A DNA stretch of 64,000 nt from contig NZ_LYPC01000020.1 in NCBI RefSeq assembly GCF_001700435.1, forward strand, positions 1 through 64,000, in the 5' to 3' direction. The stretch comes from Paenibacillus pectinilyticus (GTDB lineage: Bacteria > Bacillota > Bacilli > Paenibacillales > NBRC-103111). A program made the position numbers and the translations under genes. The notes under the pieces were generated by a model. That model was not told the DNA's origin and ran no database searches. It saw nothing but the letters and a program-made list of their open reading frames with translations. Shown in pieces: positions 17,273-25,642 of the stretch; positions within the stretch are counted from its first letter, which is position 1; every line of letters begins with the position of its first letter.

Positions 17273-17341
17273 TACCGTCTATATTTGAGGCATCCCACCG
17301 AAACGGGAGGGAAATTGTCGAGCTTTGAAGGACGGTAGGCT
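17273..17341 (+). promoter_or_regulatory. structured 5' leader hiding the ribosome binding site of the pilus operon
   Basis: TACCGTC (17273-17279) pairs perfectly with GACGGTA (17331-17337). Inside, TCCC-A-CCG (17293-17300) pairs with CGG-GA-GGGA (17304-17312). The likely ribosome binding site GAAGGACGGT overlaps the 3' arm of the closing helix and lies just before the ATG at 17342. Folding would block translation, a layout typical of translational riboswitches or protein-binding leaders. It does not match the c-di-GMP-I, c-di-GMP-II or other riboswitch consensus sequences I can recall. Confidence 0.5.
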
Positions 17342-18376
17342 ATGAGACAAAGAAGAAAGGCCTTGATCCTGCAGCCTATTAAATGGATTCTTCTTCTAGG
17401 CGTCGTCGGTTCTGGAAGTGTATATGGTTTATCGGCCGCAGGCTTCATCGAGTGGAAACCGGAGCATCAATTGGAAAGTCTGATGTTTTGGAAAACCACA
17501 AGCAATCATTTAACAGATGGCGTTGCCTTAGCAGCAGGCGTGGATAAAGAAAGCGCGAAGCCATCGGTTAAACCGACACCACAAGCAGGTGGAACAGCAA
17601 CGGCAACTCCAACAGCTGATGTTATAAGCACGCCAGCAAGTACGGCAACAAGTGCGCCAACAAGTACACCGGCTCCCACGCCTGCAAGTACATCAGCAAG
17701 TCTGGCAGGAGATAAGTCAGCTACTTCAGGGCTTCAACTCATTTCGCAAGCCCAAAGTATCGTACCTGTGAGTGCGAATGAGAAAGCATGGCTGGAAAAA
17801 GCGGGCTTGATTAAGCTCGATCCGGGGAAGTTGTTCTCCTACCAAGCGTGGTTAACAGAAGTTAGCAAAGCGAAGATGCCAGAGAAGAAAGACGAAGAAT
17901 TATCGCATATGGCTGGATTGCTGTATGAAGCTGCGATGCGAGCAGGGCTGCATGTTGGAGAACGCTATCCACATCAAGATAATCCAACCTACGCAGCTGC
18001 AGGGTTTGATGTTGATTTTCAACCGGAGAAACAAGATTTAACATTCTATAACTCGCTTGGTGTTCCGATAACGGTAGGTGTTATCTACAACGGAGAGTCA
18101 CCGGTGGTTACCTTCAACGGGAAGCCGAAAGCGGACTGGAAAGCTCCGAAAATTACGGTTTCGAAAGAAGTTTTCGCACCGGAAAACATGGTACTTACGG
18201 ATTTTACGCTAACAGGTCAAGGTGATGTTAAACGGAGTGAAGGTCAGTCAGGACTTCTGGTCAAGGTGTTTGCAGACGAGAAGAATGATGGCAAGAACGA
18301 GCTGATATATAAAGATTTTTACGCACCGCATCCGATTGTGATCGCCAAGGCGCCAACACCCGAAGACCTTAAATAA
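17342..18376 (+). CDS. VanW-like membrane-anchored protein, first gene of the pilus operon
   Basis: A 344-residue protein with a short basic N-terminus and one membrane anchor (about residues 12-32), a Thr/Pro/Ala-rich linker (about 80-125) and a C-terminal VanW-like domain. Visible VanW features are LYEAAMRAGLHVGERYPHQ (near 196), AAGFDVDF and DLTFYNSLGVPITVGV. The usual Cys-containing GGG-CQ segment before the first motif is replaced by KKDEELSHMAG, so it is a divergent member. It should face the cell exterior. The exact role of VanW domains is unknown; its place directly before pilB suggests a part in pilus assembly or wall passage. Confidence 0.7.
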   Translation: MRQRRKALILQPIKWILLLGVVGSGSVYGLSAAGFIEWKPEHQLESLMFWKTTSNHLTDGVALAAGVDKESAKPSVKPTPQAGGTATATPTADVISTPASTATSAPTSTPAPTPASTSASLAGDKSATSGLQLISQAQSIVPVSANEKAWLEKAGLIKLDPGKLFSYQAWLTEVSKAKMPEKKDEELSHMAGLLYEAAMRAGLHVGERYPHQDNPTYAAAGFDVDFQPEKQDLTFYNSLGVPITVGVIYNGESPVVTFNGKPKADWKAPKITVSKEVFAPENMVLTDFTLTGQGDVKRSEGQSGLLVKVFADEKNDGKNELIYKDFYAPHPIVIAKAPTPEDLK

Positions 18377-18455
18377 GGGTAGCATGTAGTACAGTCTTCC
18401 AAAAGGGTTTCATAGAATCGATACGTACGCTATCAACAGAAGGGAGGACCCCCCA

Positions 18456-20186
18456 ATGCGCATTGGTGAACTTTTTGTCATGAACGGACTCATCACGGAG
18501 GACCAGCTGGAAGAAGGGCTGAAGCAGCAAGTGCACACCCGGAAGAAAATCGGTGAGATTCTAATTGATAAAGGGTTGATAACGGAGAGGCAACTGGTCG
18601 AAGTACTTGAATTTCAACTCGGGTTTCCAGTTGTCAATATGTTTGAGACACATCTTGATATGCAAACGGTGCAATTAATACCCGAAACGCTTGCAAGAAA
18701 GCATTGTGTCATTCCGATCGAACGGAAGAATGGCAAAATTAAGGTGGCGATGGTTGATCCGCTAAACTATGGTGCCATTGAAGAAATTCGTATGGCAACG
18801 AATATGAGCGTACAGCCGGTCATTGCGATTCGCTCAGAAGTCGAGCAGGCCATTACCAAAAACTACGGAATGAAAGAATCCGTTGACGAGCTGATGGTCG
18901 ATTTGGATAAAATCGAAATCAAAGACGAAGAGTCGGAGGCGAATGATCAAGGTTCACCGATCGTCAAGCTGGTGAATCAGATTATTCAATCCGCTGTGCA
19001 GCAGAGGGCGTCCGATATTCATGTTGATCCACAGGAGAAGCAATTGATCGTGAAGTACCGGATTGACGGTGTCCTTCGGACGGAGAAAGCACTGCCCAAG
19101 CATATGCAGGGCGTGCTCACTGCAAGACTCAAAATCATTGCGAAGCTGAACATCGCGGAACGAAGACTTCCACAGGATGGACGTATTCAGATGCAAGTGG
19201 ATAACCGCAGGATTGATATCCGGGTTTCGACTTTGCCGACGGTGCACGGTGAAAGTATTGTTCTACGGATTTTAGACCAATCGGCAGGGGTAAAGAAGAT
19301 AGCCGATTTAGGACTCAGTGAAGCGAACCTGGTGAAATTCGACAAAATGATTCAAAAGCCGAATGGCATTATGCTCATCTCGGGCCCTACAGGAAGCGGG
19401 AAAACGTCAACATTGTATTCAGCGCTTGGTCAATTAAATGGGGATGATGTGAAAATCATTACCGTTGAAGATCCTGTCGAGTATCGTATGAACGGCGTTA
19501 CACAAGTTCAAGTGAACTCGCAGATAGGCTTAACGTTCGCTTCAGGCTTGCGGTCCATCCTACGGCAAGATCCGAATATCGTCATGGTCGGGGAGGTCCG
19601 TGATGCGGAAACAGCTGAAATTGCTGTGCGTGCTTCACTGACAGGGCATTTGGTATTAAGCACGATCCATACGAACAGTGCAGTCAGCACAATCAGCCGA
19701 CTTGTCGATATGGGAATCGATTCGTACCTCATTGCTTCTTCAGTGTCTTGCATTGTAGCGCAACGCCTTGTACGCCGGGTGTGCCGGGAATGTGCTGCAC
19801 AAGTACCAGCAAGAGAAGATGAAATTAAGTTCTTATCCACCCATGGGCTGCTGAGCAGTCAAGAGCAGCAACTCGCAGGTACAGGCACAGGAGTCGTCGT
19901 ACCGATAACGGCTCCAAAGACGACAGATAAACCGGTTATGGTGACCAGAGGCCGGGGCTGTGGAACATGTAATAAAACGGGCTACCGAGGTCGAATTGCT
20001 GTACATGAAGTACTCGTTGTCGATGAGGCTTTGCGCAGCTTGATTGTACAGAATAGACCCGTAAGTGAGTTAGAACAGCATCTGACGAAGCATGGGTTCA
20101 AGAATATGCTTTACGATGGCCTGCTCAAGATTCGGCAAGGGAATACCACGATTGAGGAAGTGTTAAAAGCGGTAGCAGACGAGTAA
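18456..20186 (+). CDS. pilB: type IV pilus extension ATPase PilB
   Basis: GspE/PilB hexameric ATPase that drives pilus polymerisation at the inner face of the membrane. The 576-residue protein has an N-terminal MshEN-like domain (MRIGELFVMNGLITEDQLEE and the repeat around residue 45) of the type that binds c-di-GMP in some homologues. It also has Walker A GPTGSGKT near 309, the Asp box/Walker B with VGEVRDAETAEIA near 376, and a four-cysteine zinc motif (CREC near 445 and CGTC near 504). Start supported by GGGAGGACC upstream. Length is typical. Confidence 0.95.
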   Translation: MRIGELFVMNGLITEDQLEEGLKQQVHTRKKIGEILIDKGLITERQLVEVLEFQLGFPVVNMFETHLDMQTVQLIPETLARKHCVIPIERKNGKIKVAMVDPLNYGAIEEIRMATNMSVQPVIAIRSEVEQAITKNYGMKESVDELMVDLDKIEIKDEESEANDQGSPIVKLVNQIIQSAVQQRASDIHVDPQEKQLIVKYRIDGVLRTEKALPKHMQGVLTARLKIIAKLNIAERRLPQDGRIQMQVDNRRIDIRVSTLPTVHGESIVLRILDQSAGVKKIADLGLSEANLVKFDKMIQKPNGIMLISGPTGSGKTSTLYSALGQLNGDDVKIITVEDPVEYRMNGVTQVQVNSQIGLTFASGLRSILRQDPNIVMVGEVRDAETAEIAVRASLTGHLVLSTIHTNSAVSTISRLVDMGIDSYLIASSVSCIVAQRLVRRVCRECAAQVPAREDEIKFLSTHGLLSSQEQQLAGTGTGVVVPITAPKTTDKPVMVTRGRGCGTCNKTGYRGRIAVHEVLVVDEALRSLIVQNRPVSELEQHLTKHGFKNMLYDGLLKIRQGNTTIEEVLKAVADE

Positions 20187-20229
20187 TGGCTTAAGAAATG
20201 TCCACATGAGAATGGGGGTGAACAATAAC

Positions 20230-21441
20230 TTGGCTAACTTTACGTATGAGGCCGTGAATGAGAGCGGCAAGAAGATGAAGGGAATGCTGAAAGCCCAGAA
20301 CAAGCAGCTTGCTATTACGGAGCTTCGCGGTCGTGGAATGACGATCCGCAGCATTCAGGAGAAGCGGGCAGGGACCATGGATCTGGAGATTCATATTGGA
20401 CGCGCGGTGAAGTTAGAGGATTTCGTTATCTTCTGTCGGCAATTCGCCACTTTAATCCGTGCCGGTATTCAAATTGATCAATCCGTTACGATTCTTGAGG
20501 ATCAATCGACCTCCAAGTATTTGAAAGCGGCTTTGGGCGATATCTCTGAGCAAATCCGCAGTGGACATGCTTTATCGAAGGGGATGAGTGAACATCCGAA
20601 AGTATTTCCCGCCATGTTCGTCAATATGATCTCATCAGGTGAAACGGGCGGGAACTTGGACGAGGTTCTGGATCGGATGGCTGAGCATTATGAGAAGGAG
20701 CACAAAACGGTTCAAAAGGTGAAATCAGCGATGACGTATCCGATTGTTGTCCTGATCATTGCGATAGGCGTTGTTATTTTTCTCTTATTGAAAATTGTCC
20801 CGACCTTCGCTGATATGTTCCTCGAGCAAGGCTCGCAGCTGCCCCTGATTACCCGGTTTGTTATGAGTTCAAGCGATGCGATCGTCCATTATTGGTGGAT
20901 GTTCTTAGTTGGGTTAATCGGCGTTATCGTCTTGTATCGAAGTTTTGCAGCTGGGGAAGAGGGGAAGTTCTGGATTGATACGATCAAGTTCAAGATCCCT
21001 GTCTTCGGTATTATTCTGAAAAAGGCTGCGGTTGCCCGTATGGCGCGCACGATGTCCTCGCTGTTCGTCAGTGCTGTGCCTGTTCTACAGGCACTTGATG
21101 TAACTGAGAAGGTCGTTGGCAATCGCGTAATTGCCAAAGTGCTTCGCGAAGCCAAAGACAGCTTGCAGCAAGGGAAGATGCTGTCGGAGCCGATCCAGAA
21201 AAGCGGGATTTTTCCCAAGATGGTTGTACAAATGCTGATCATTGGTGAGGAAACAGGGCAAGTCGATAATATGTTGGCGAAAATTGCAGATTTCTTCGAG
21301 GCAGACGTAGATCAGAGTGTAGATCGATTAAAGGCGGTGATTGAACCTCTTATGCTGCTGTTTGTTTCTAGTATTGTCGGAGTCATCGTGGCGGCGATCA
21401 TGAGTCCGATGTTCAAAATGTACGATAATTTCCTGAATTAA
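20230..21441 (+). CDS. pilC: type IV pilus inner-membrane platform protein PilC
   Basis: GspF-family polytopic protein that forms the membrane platform between PilB and the pilin pool. It has two tandem GspF domains, each with a conserved FCRQFATLIRAGIQ- or ARTMSSLFVSAVPV-type segment and a GEETG/GETGG motif, and about three transmembrane helices (around residues 165-190, 215-240 and 375-400). I prefer the TTG at 20230 because GGGGGTGA sits 8 bases upstream and the protein then begins MANFTYEAVN, as PilC proteins do. An ATG at 20206 in the same frame has no ribosome binding site. Confidence 0.93.
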   Translation: MANFTYEAVNESGKKMKGMLKAQNKQLAITELRGRGMTIRSIQEKRAGTMDLEIHIGRAVKLEDFVIFCRQFATLIRAGIQIDQSVTILEDQSTSKYLKAALGDISEQIRSGHALSKGMSEHPKVFPAMFVNMISSGETGGNLDEVLDRMAEHYEKEHKTVQKVKSAMTYPIVVLIIAIGVVIFLLLKIVPTFADMFLEQGSQLPLITRFVMSSSDAIVHYWWMFLVGLIGVIVLYRSFAAGEEGKFWIDTIKFKIPVFGIILKKAAVARMARTMSSLFVSAVPVLQALDVTEKVVGNRVIAKVLREAKDSLQQGKMLSEPIQKSGIFPKMVVQMLIIGEETGQVDNMLAKIADFFEADVDQSVDRLKAVIEPLMLLFVSSIVGVIVAAIMSPMFKMYDNFLN

Positions 21442-21489
21442 TGCCAACCATTAAAGTCAAATTAGCTTGAAGGGAGGTGATAGACAAAC

Positions 21490-22119
21490 ATGTCGCCGGT
21501 TTTATCAGCAACACAACATAACGTAAGGCAAGATTGGCAAGAGCACGTACATAATCAAAACCAAACTAAACCTAGAGGTGGGAATGCTATGAACGAATTG
21601 GCACTGGACAACAACAACAAATGGATGAAATTCCGTTTACCGAAAATTTCTTTGAAAGAGTTGAACAAGAACCAAAAAGGGTTAACGTTGATCGAGTTAC
21701 TCGCTGTTATCGTCATTATCGCCATTATTGCAGCGATTGCGATTCCATCCATTGGTGGCATTCTGAAGAATACACGCGTTAGCGCTCATAAATCAAATGC
21801 ACATATGTTCATTGATGCAACTAGAACGATGATTACTGGAGAAGGATTAACACCGAATGCAACTAAAAATTCATGGTCTCTGAAAGAACTTCACGATGGC
21901 GGCTTCCTAGAAACAGTGCCAAAAGATCCATCTAACAAAACACAAACGTACGATGAGGATGCTACAAAGGTTACTGTTGCACCAGATGCAACAACTGGAA
22001 ATTTCGAGTATACCATTACAATCGTTGGTAAGAATGCTGTTACGCACATCACTGCCATTAAAGAAGCGGGCATTGATGACCTTAAATTCGGTACAACTGC
22101 AGCCGACGTTCAAGAGTAA
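21490..22119 (+). CDS. type IV prepilin, probable major pilin
   Basis: Pilin subunit with the class III signal: cleavage after glycine in NQKG, then LTLIELLAVIVIIAIIAAIA, with Glu at +5 and Leu rather than the usual Phe at +1. The mature part is about 145 residues with a helical stem and a short soluble domain lacking cysteines. Two in-frame starts both have good ribosome binding sites: ATG 21490 (GGAGGTGAT, 8 bases) and ATG 21589 (GAGGTGG, 8 bases). They give leaders of 64 or 31 residues, both long for a prepilin. The first position after the platform gene and the following hairpin fit the major pilin. Confidence 0.85.
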   Translation: MSPVLSATQHNVRQDWQEHVHNQNQTKPRGGNAMNELALDNNNKWMKFRLPKISLKELNKNQKGLTLIELLAVIVIIAIIAAIAIPSIGGILKNTRVSAHKSNAHMFIDATRTMITGEGLTPNATKNSWSLKELHDGGFLETVPKDPSNKTQTYDEDATKVTVAPDATTGNFEYTITIVGKNAVTHITAIKEAGIDDLKFGTTAADVQE

Positions 22120-22129
22120 TTCATTCCAA

Positions 22130-22157
22130 GTGCGCGCTGTCCTCGGGCGGCGCGCCC
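22130..22157 (+). terminator. GC-rich hairpin directly after the prepilin gene
   Basis: GCGCGC (22132-22137) pairs with GCGCGC (22150-22155), 12 bases after the prepilin stop, with no strong T run. Inside operons such a stem usually acts as a partial terminator or protects the upstream mRNA. That would keep pilin above the assembly proteins. Inferred. Confidence 0.55.
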
Positions 22158-22193
22158 ATTTATAGTCATGCATAACCGAGAGGGGTTACCGCA

Positions 22194-23192
22194 ATGTTTG
22201 CAAAGAAAACGAGCAAGTATACATACGGCATGCAAATTTCGGATACAGAAGCGAAGCTAGTTGAGATTATGAACGTGAATGGGCAGGTTACCCTGACACA
22301 GCGTCACTCCATTGCGCTGGATAGAGGCAGTATTAAACATGGAAAATTCGTGGATGAAGATTCGGTCATTGGTCGTATTTCTACCTTGGTCAAGCAAATT
22401 GGCTTGCAAGGAGCACCTATCAATGTAACGGTACCCCTATCTAATGTGGTGCTTCGTAAATCGATCTTCACCTCCTTAAAAGATAAAGCTTTACGCAACA
22501 TGATCGATGTGGAATTGCATGGCGGGCAACAACTGCCTTTCAAGAATCCTGTCTTTGACTTCGTCCGACTTGGTGCACCCAAAGATGAAGCCGCAGTTTC
22601 GACAGAAGGTGTCTTGAAATCATCTAAAGCTTCATCGCAAGAAGAAGTACTGATCTTCGCAACGCCAGGCGAGGTCGTTGAAAGCTATGCGCACGTTGTG
22701 AAGCAATCGGGGCTTGTACCTGTGTCCGTTGATCTGGCGCCACTGGCGCTGCACCGCATGCTGGTACGCCATACACGCGTAACCAATTCCGCGATGAAGG
22801 ATCGATTCATGCTGCTGCATGTCGAGCCAGATCATGCGGATATCAGCATATTCGTGGATGGTATTCCTGTATTTTTCCGTTCGATTCAGATTAATACAAG
22901 CTTCTTCTTAGATACAGGCACGGACCAGCTTGCTGCTTATGGCCGCAACTTGTCGATGGAACTGGGTCGCGTCCTGAATTATTTCCAATATACGGTTTCT
23001 ACGGACCAGAAACATATTGAGCTTGTCTATCTGGTAGGGGCACATGACTGGATTACGGCGCTTCCCGAGCACTTGGAGAGTGCTTTTACAGGTGAAATTA
23101 CCTCATTTCCACTTCAGTCGATTCTGAAAGATGAAGATACAACCTGTCATGCCTTTGCGGTTCCCGTTGGGCTGGCGATGAAAGGGGCTTAA
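22194..23192 (+). CDS. pilM: type IV pilus assembly protein PilM
   Basis: Actin-like cytosolic ATPase-fold protein (332 residues) that binds the cytoplasmic N-terminus of PilN and links the alignment complex to the motor. Visible family features: YGMQISDTEAKLVEI at the N-terminus, NVTVPLSNVVLRKS near residue 78, and MLLHVEPDHADISIFVDGIPVFFRSI near 205 (the second phosphate-loop region). It is followed after 6 bases by pilN. Sequence is diverged from Proteobacterial PilM, but order and fold motifs agree. Confidence 0.85.
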   Translation: MFAKKTSKYTYGMQISDTEAKLVEIMNVNGQVTLTQRHSIALDRGSIKHGKFVDEDSVIGRISTLVKQIGLQGAPINVTVPLSNVVLRKSIFTSLKDKALRNMIDVELHGGQQLPFKNPVFDFVRLGAPKDEAAVSTEGVLKSSKASSQEEVLIFATPGEVVESYAHVVKQSGLVPVSVDLAPLALHRMLVRHTRVTNSAMKDRFMLLHVEPDHADISIFVDGIPVFFRSIQINTSFFLDTGTDQLAAYGRNLSMELGRVLNYFQYTVSTDQKHIELVYLVGAHDWITALPEHLESAFTGEITSFPLQSILKDEDTTCHAFAVPVGLAMKGA

Positions 23193-23198
23193 GGCACG

Positions 23199-23810
23199 AT
23201 GAGTACAGCCGTTCAGAAGCTTCAGTCTATTGAAATTAACTTGTTACAGACGCGGCAAGATGAACAAACAGGAACAAGTCCAACGTTGAAATATGTGTTT
23301 ATCGCTGCGCTTGTAGTCGTTGTAGGCGGCATGGGGTGGATGTATACAAGTGCGAAGTCAGATATTAAAAGCTCAAATAAAGCATTGGAACAAATCAATT
23401 TGCAAATCAAAGAAGGGCAATCGAAGCTGGCTAGTTCGCCTACAGCAGGTGCAGTAGCAGATTTCTTAGCACTGCCTAAGCAATTGAGTGCGAGCAAACC
23501 GCTTGCCACCGATGTATTGGATAAGCTTTCGGCCCTAATGCCGCTATCATCCAATCTAACCGCTCTCTCCTTCGGAGAAGGGAATAAGCTGAAAATAACA
23601 GGAAATTTCGCTTCCAGCGAGGATATTATTACATTCATGCAAGCAACGAAGGCTTCTGCCTCATTTACGTTACTTTCAACAAGCGGTATGACGAAGGTTG
23701 TGGCTGCGGCCGAGGATAAGAACGCACCTGTCGTGATTGATCCTCCATTACCCGTCATTCAAGCTACATTTGAACTGCAATACAAGACAGATACCAATAA
23801 GAAAGGGTGA
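23199..23810 (+). CDS. pilN: type IV pilus assembly protein PilN
   Basis: Bitopic membrane protein of 203 residues: a cytoplasmic N-terminus with the conserved INLLQTRQ peptide (residues 13-20, the PilM-binding motif), one membrane helix (about 29-49), a coiled-coil stretch and an extracytoplasmic ferredoxin-like domain. It pairs with PilO. The stop TGA at 23808-23810 also serves as part of the pilO ribosome binding site. Confidence 0.88.
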   Translation: MSTAVQKLQSIEINLLQTRQDEQTGTSPTLKYVFIAALVVVVGGMGWMYTSAKSDIKSSNKALEQINLQIKEGQSKLASSPTAGAVADFLALPKQLSASKPLATDVLDKLSALMPLSSNLTALSFGEGNKLKITGNFASSEDIITFMQATKASASFTLLSTSGMTKVVAAAEDKNAPVVIDPPLPVIQATFELQYKTDTNKKG

Positions 23811-23818
23811 TCGAACGC

Positions 23819-24541
23819 ATGAATTTATTAAGCTCTGTTAGAAATCAAATCATCGTGGCGGTCATCCTCGCATTGGCTCTCGTCATGGTCTATATCAATT
23901 TCGTTTCACCGTTACAAAATGAGAAGGAGTCGAAAGCGAAGCTTTTGACACAAAAGAAACAAGAGTTAGATGCCTTGAATAAACGGGCTACCGGTGGAAG
24001 TGCACTGGGAGCCGAGGAGCAAGTCAGCTTATCCAAAACACGCAGTCGCGTACCTGAGGTGCCTGATGTCGAAGGATTAATCCGCAATGTTCGCATGTTA
24101 GAAGTAATCACGAAGATGCCGCTTGCCAGCTATAATTTCGAAATTGGTAAAGCAGCTGATCTTGTAACTCCAGTGGCTTCTAGCACACCACAAACAAGTC
24201 CAGCTCCAGCTAGTGGAAGCGCGACAGCAACGACGGCTACGCAGCCTGCGGCTCCATCCTTGGCGATTCCGATTAAGCTGAATACCACAGCGAAAGGGGA
24301 TTATGCCCAGATTCATCGATTTCTGGAGGAACTTCAAACGACGAATCGTTTGATGCAGGTCGATAAACTAACGTTTGCAGTGAAAAGTGGAGCGCCAGTA
24401 AAGCTAAATGCATTGAAACGTGAAATAACCGTCAATGTTTCTTTAGTTTCGTATTATGCACCTGGATTGCAAAAGTTTTTCAGTGCGCCACTGCCAGTTA
24501 GTTACACGAAGCCTTCAGGGAAGTCTAATCCACTATACTAA
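23819..24541 (+). CDS. pilO: type IV pilus assembly protein PilO
   Basis: Partner of PilN in the alignment complex: one N-terminal membrane helix (about residues 10-28), a coiled coil (about 30-55), an Ala/Thr/Pro-rich linker (about 115-140) and a C-terminal PilO fold (YAQIHRFLEELQTTNRLMQVDKL). The ATG at 23819 is preferred over a GTG at 23807, because AAAGGGTGA lies 6-7 bases upstream. The Ala-Thr-Pro linker is longer than in Gram-negative PilO and may span part of the wall. Confidence 0.87.
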   Translation: MNLLSSVRNQIIVAVILALALVMVYINFVSPLQNEKESKAKLLTQKKQELDALNKRATGGSALGAEEQVSLSKTRSRVPEVPDVEGLIRNVRMLEVITKMPLASYNFEIGKAADLVTPVASSTPQTSPAPASGSATATTATQPAAPSLAIPIKLNTTAKGDYAQIHRFLEELQTTNRLMQVDKLTFAVKSGAPVKLNALKREITVNVSLVSYYAPGLQKFFSAPLPVSYTKPSGKSNPLY

Positions 24542-24571
24542 ACCGGTTATGTACCTAAAGGAGGAAATACG

Positions 24572-25642
24572 ATGAGTATGATGGCGCCATCGAATTCGGA
24601 CACGTTATCACTGAAGGATTTACTGCGTGTTTCGTACGAATCGAAAGCTTCTGATTTACACATTAATGCAGGTACCGAGCCGCTCATGCGATTACACGGA
24701 AAGTTGATGAAGGTCGTTGATGCCGTTCTTTCACCTGAGGATACACACCGTATGGCACAAGAAATTTTAACGAAAGAGCAATACGAGACGTTATCTAAAA
24801 AAGGGGAAGTGGACTTTTCCTTCGAGCTTCCAGGCTTATCTCGTTATCGTGGCAACGTATTCAAGCAGAAACGTTGTATTAACATGGTATTTCGGGTGCT
24901 GTCAACGACCGTACCTTCGCTATTTAGCTTGCACCTGCCTGATCTAGTTCAAGAGTTTGCTCACAAACATCAAGGTCTAGTACTAGTAACAGGTCCTACA
25001 GGAAGCGGCAAATCGACAACGCTGGCGTCTATCATTGATTTCATAAATGAAACACAAAAGAAGCATATCATTACGCTGGAAGACCCGATTGAGTATATTC
25101 ATCCTAGTAAAAATTGCCTTGTCGCTCAACGTGAAATTGGTATTGATACCTTAACCTTCTCGAACGGATTACGCGCAGCGCTTCGCCAAGATCCAGATGT
25201 AATTCTGGTTGGGGAAATGCGGGATTTAGAGACGATTAAAACAGCTATAACGGCTGCTGAGACGGGACATCTTGTTCTGGCGACGCTGCATACCCCTGAT
25301 GCCCCCCAAACAGTCGATCGGATTATTGATGTGTTCCCAACAGAACAACAAAGACAGATTCGGGTACAGCTTGCCTCTGTGCTTATAAGCGTTTTGTCAC
25401 AGCGGTTAGTACCGCGAATGGATGGCCGGGGTCGAGCCATGGCACTAGAAATATTAATCAATACACCTGCGGTTGCCAATTTAATTCGGCAAGAAAAGAT
25501 TTATCAAATTAAATCCGTCATTCAAACGAACCGGCAAATCGGTATGCAAACGATGGTCTCCAGCTTGAAACAGCTAGTTGAAGAAGGCATCATTCACCGA
25601 GATGCGATCCGAGAATATGAGATGAGCTTAGGAGAGGATTAA
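24572..25642 (+). CDS. pilT: type IV pilus retraction ATPase PilT
   Basis: Hexameric ATPase that depolymerises pili and so powers twitching. The 356-residue protein has Walker A GPTGSGKS near residue 141, VGEMRDLETIKTAITAAETG (Asp/Walker B and His region) near 210, and NTPAVANLIRQEKIYQIKSV, the PilT-specific equivalent of the AIRNLIRE retraction motif. Presence of PilT predicts dynamic pili. It lies between pilO and the SLH gene; the SLH gene starts on the base after its stop. Confidence 0.94.
   Translation: MSMMAPSNSDTLSLKDLLRVSYESKASDLHINAGTEPLMRLHGKLMKVVDAVLSPEDTHRMAQEILTKEQYETLSKKGEVDFSFELPGLSRYRGNVFKQKRCINMVFRVLSTTVPSLFSLHLPDLVQEFAHKHQGLVLVTGPTGSGKSTTLASIIDFINETQKKHIITLEDPIEYIHPSKNCLVAQREIGIDTLTFSNGLRAALRQDPDVILVGEMRDLETIKTAITAAETGHLVLATLHTPDAPQTVDRIIDVFPTEQQRQIRVQLASVLISVLSQRLVPRMDGRGRAMALEILINTPAVANLIRQEKIYQIKSVIQTNRQIGMQTMVSSLKQLVEEGIIHRDAIREYEMSLGED

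Noticed and set aside
17273..17341. Known c-di-GMP riboswitch before the pilus operon
   Set aside because: There is a GAAA-containing hairpin, but the conserved class I and class II core sequences are absent, so it was not named as such.
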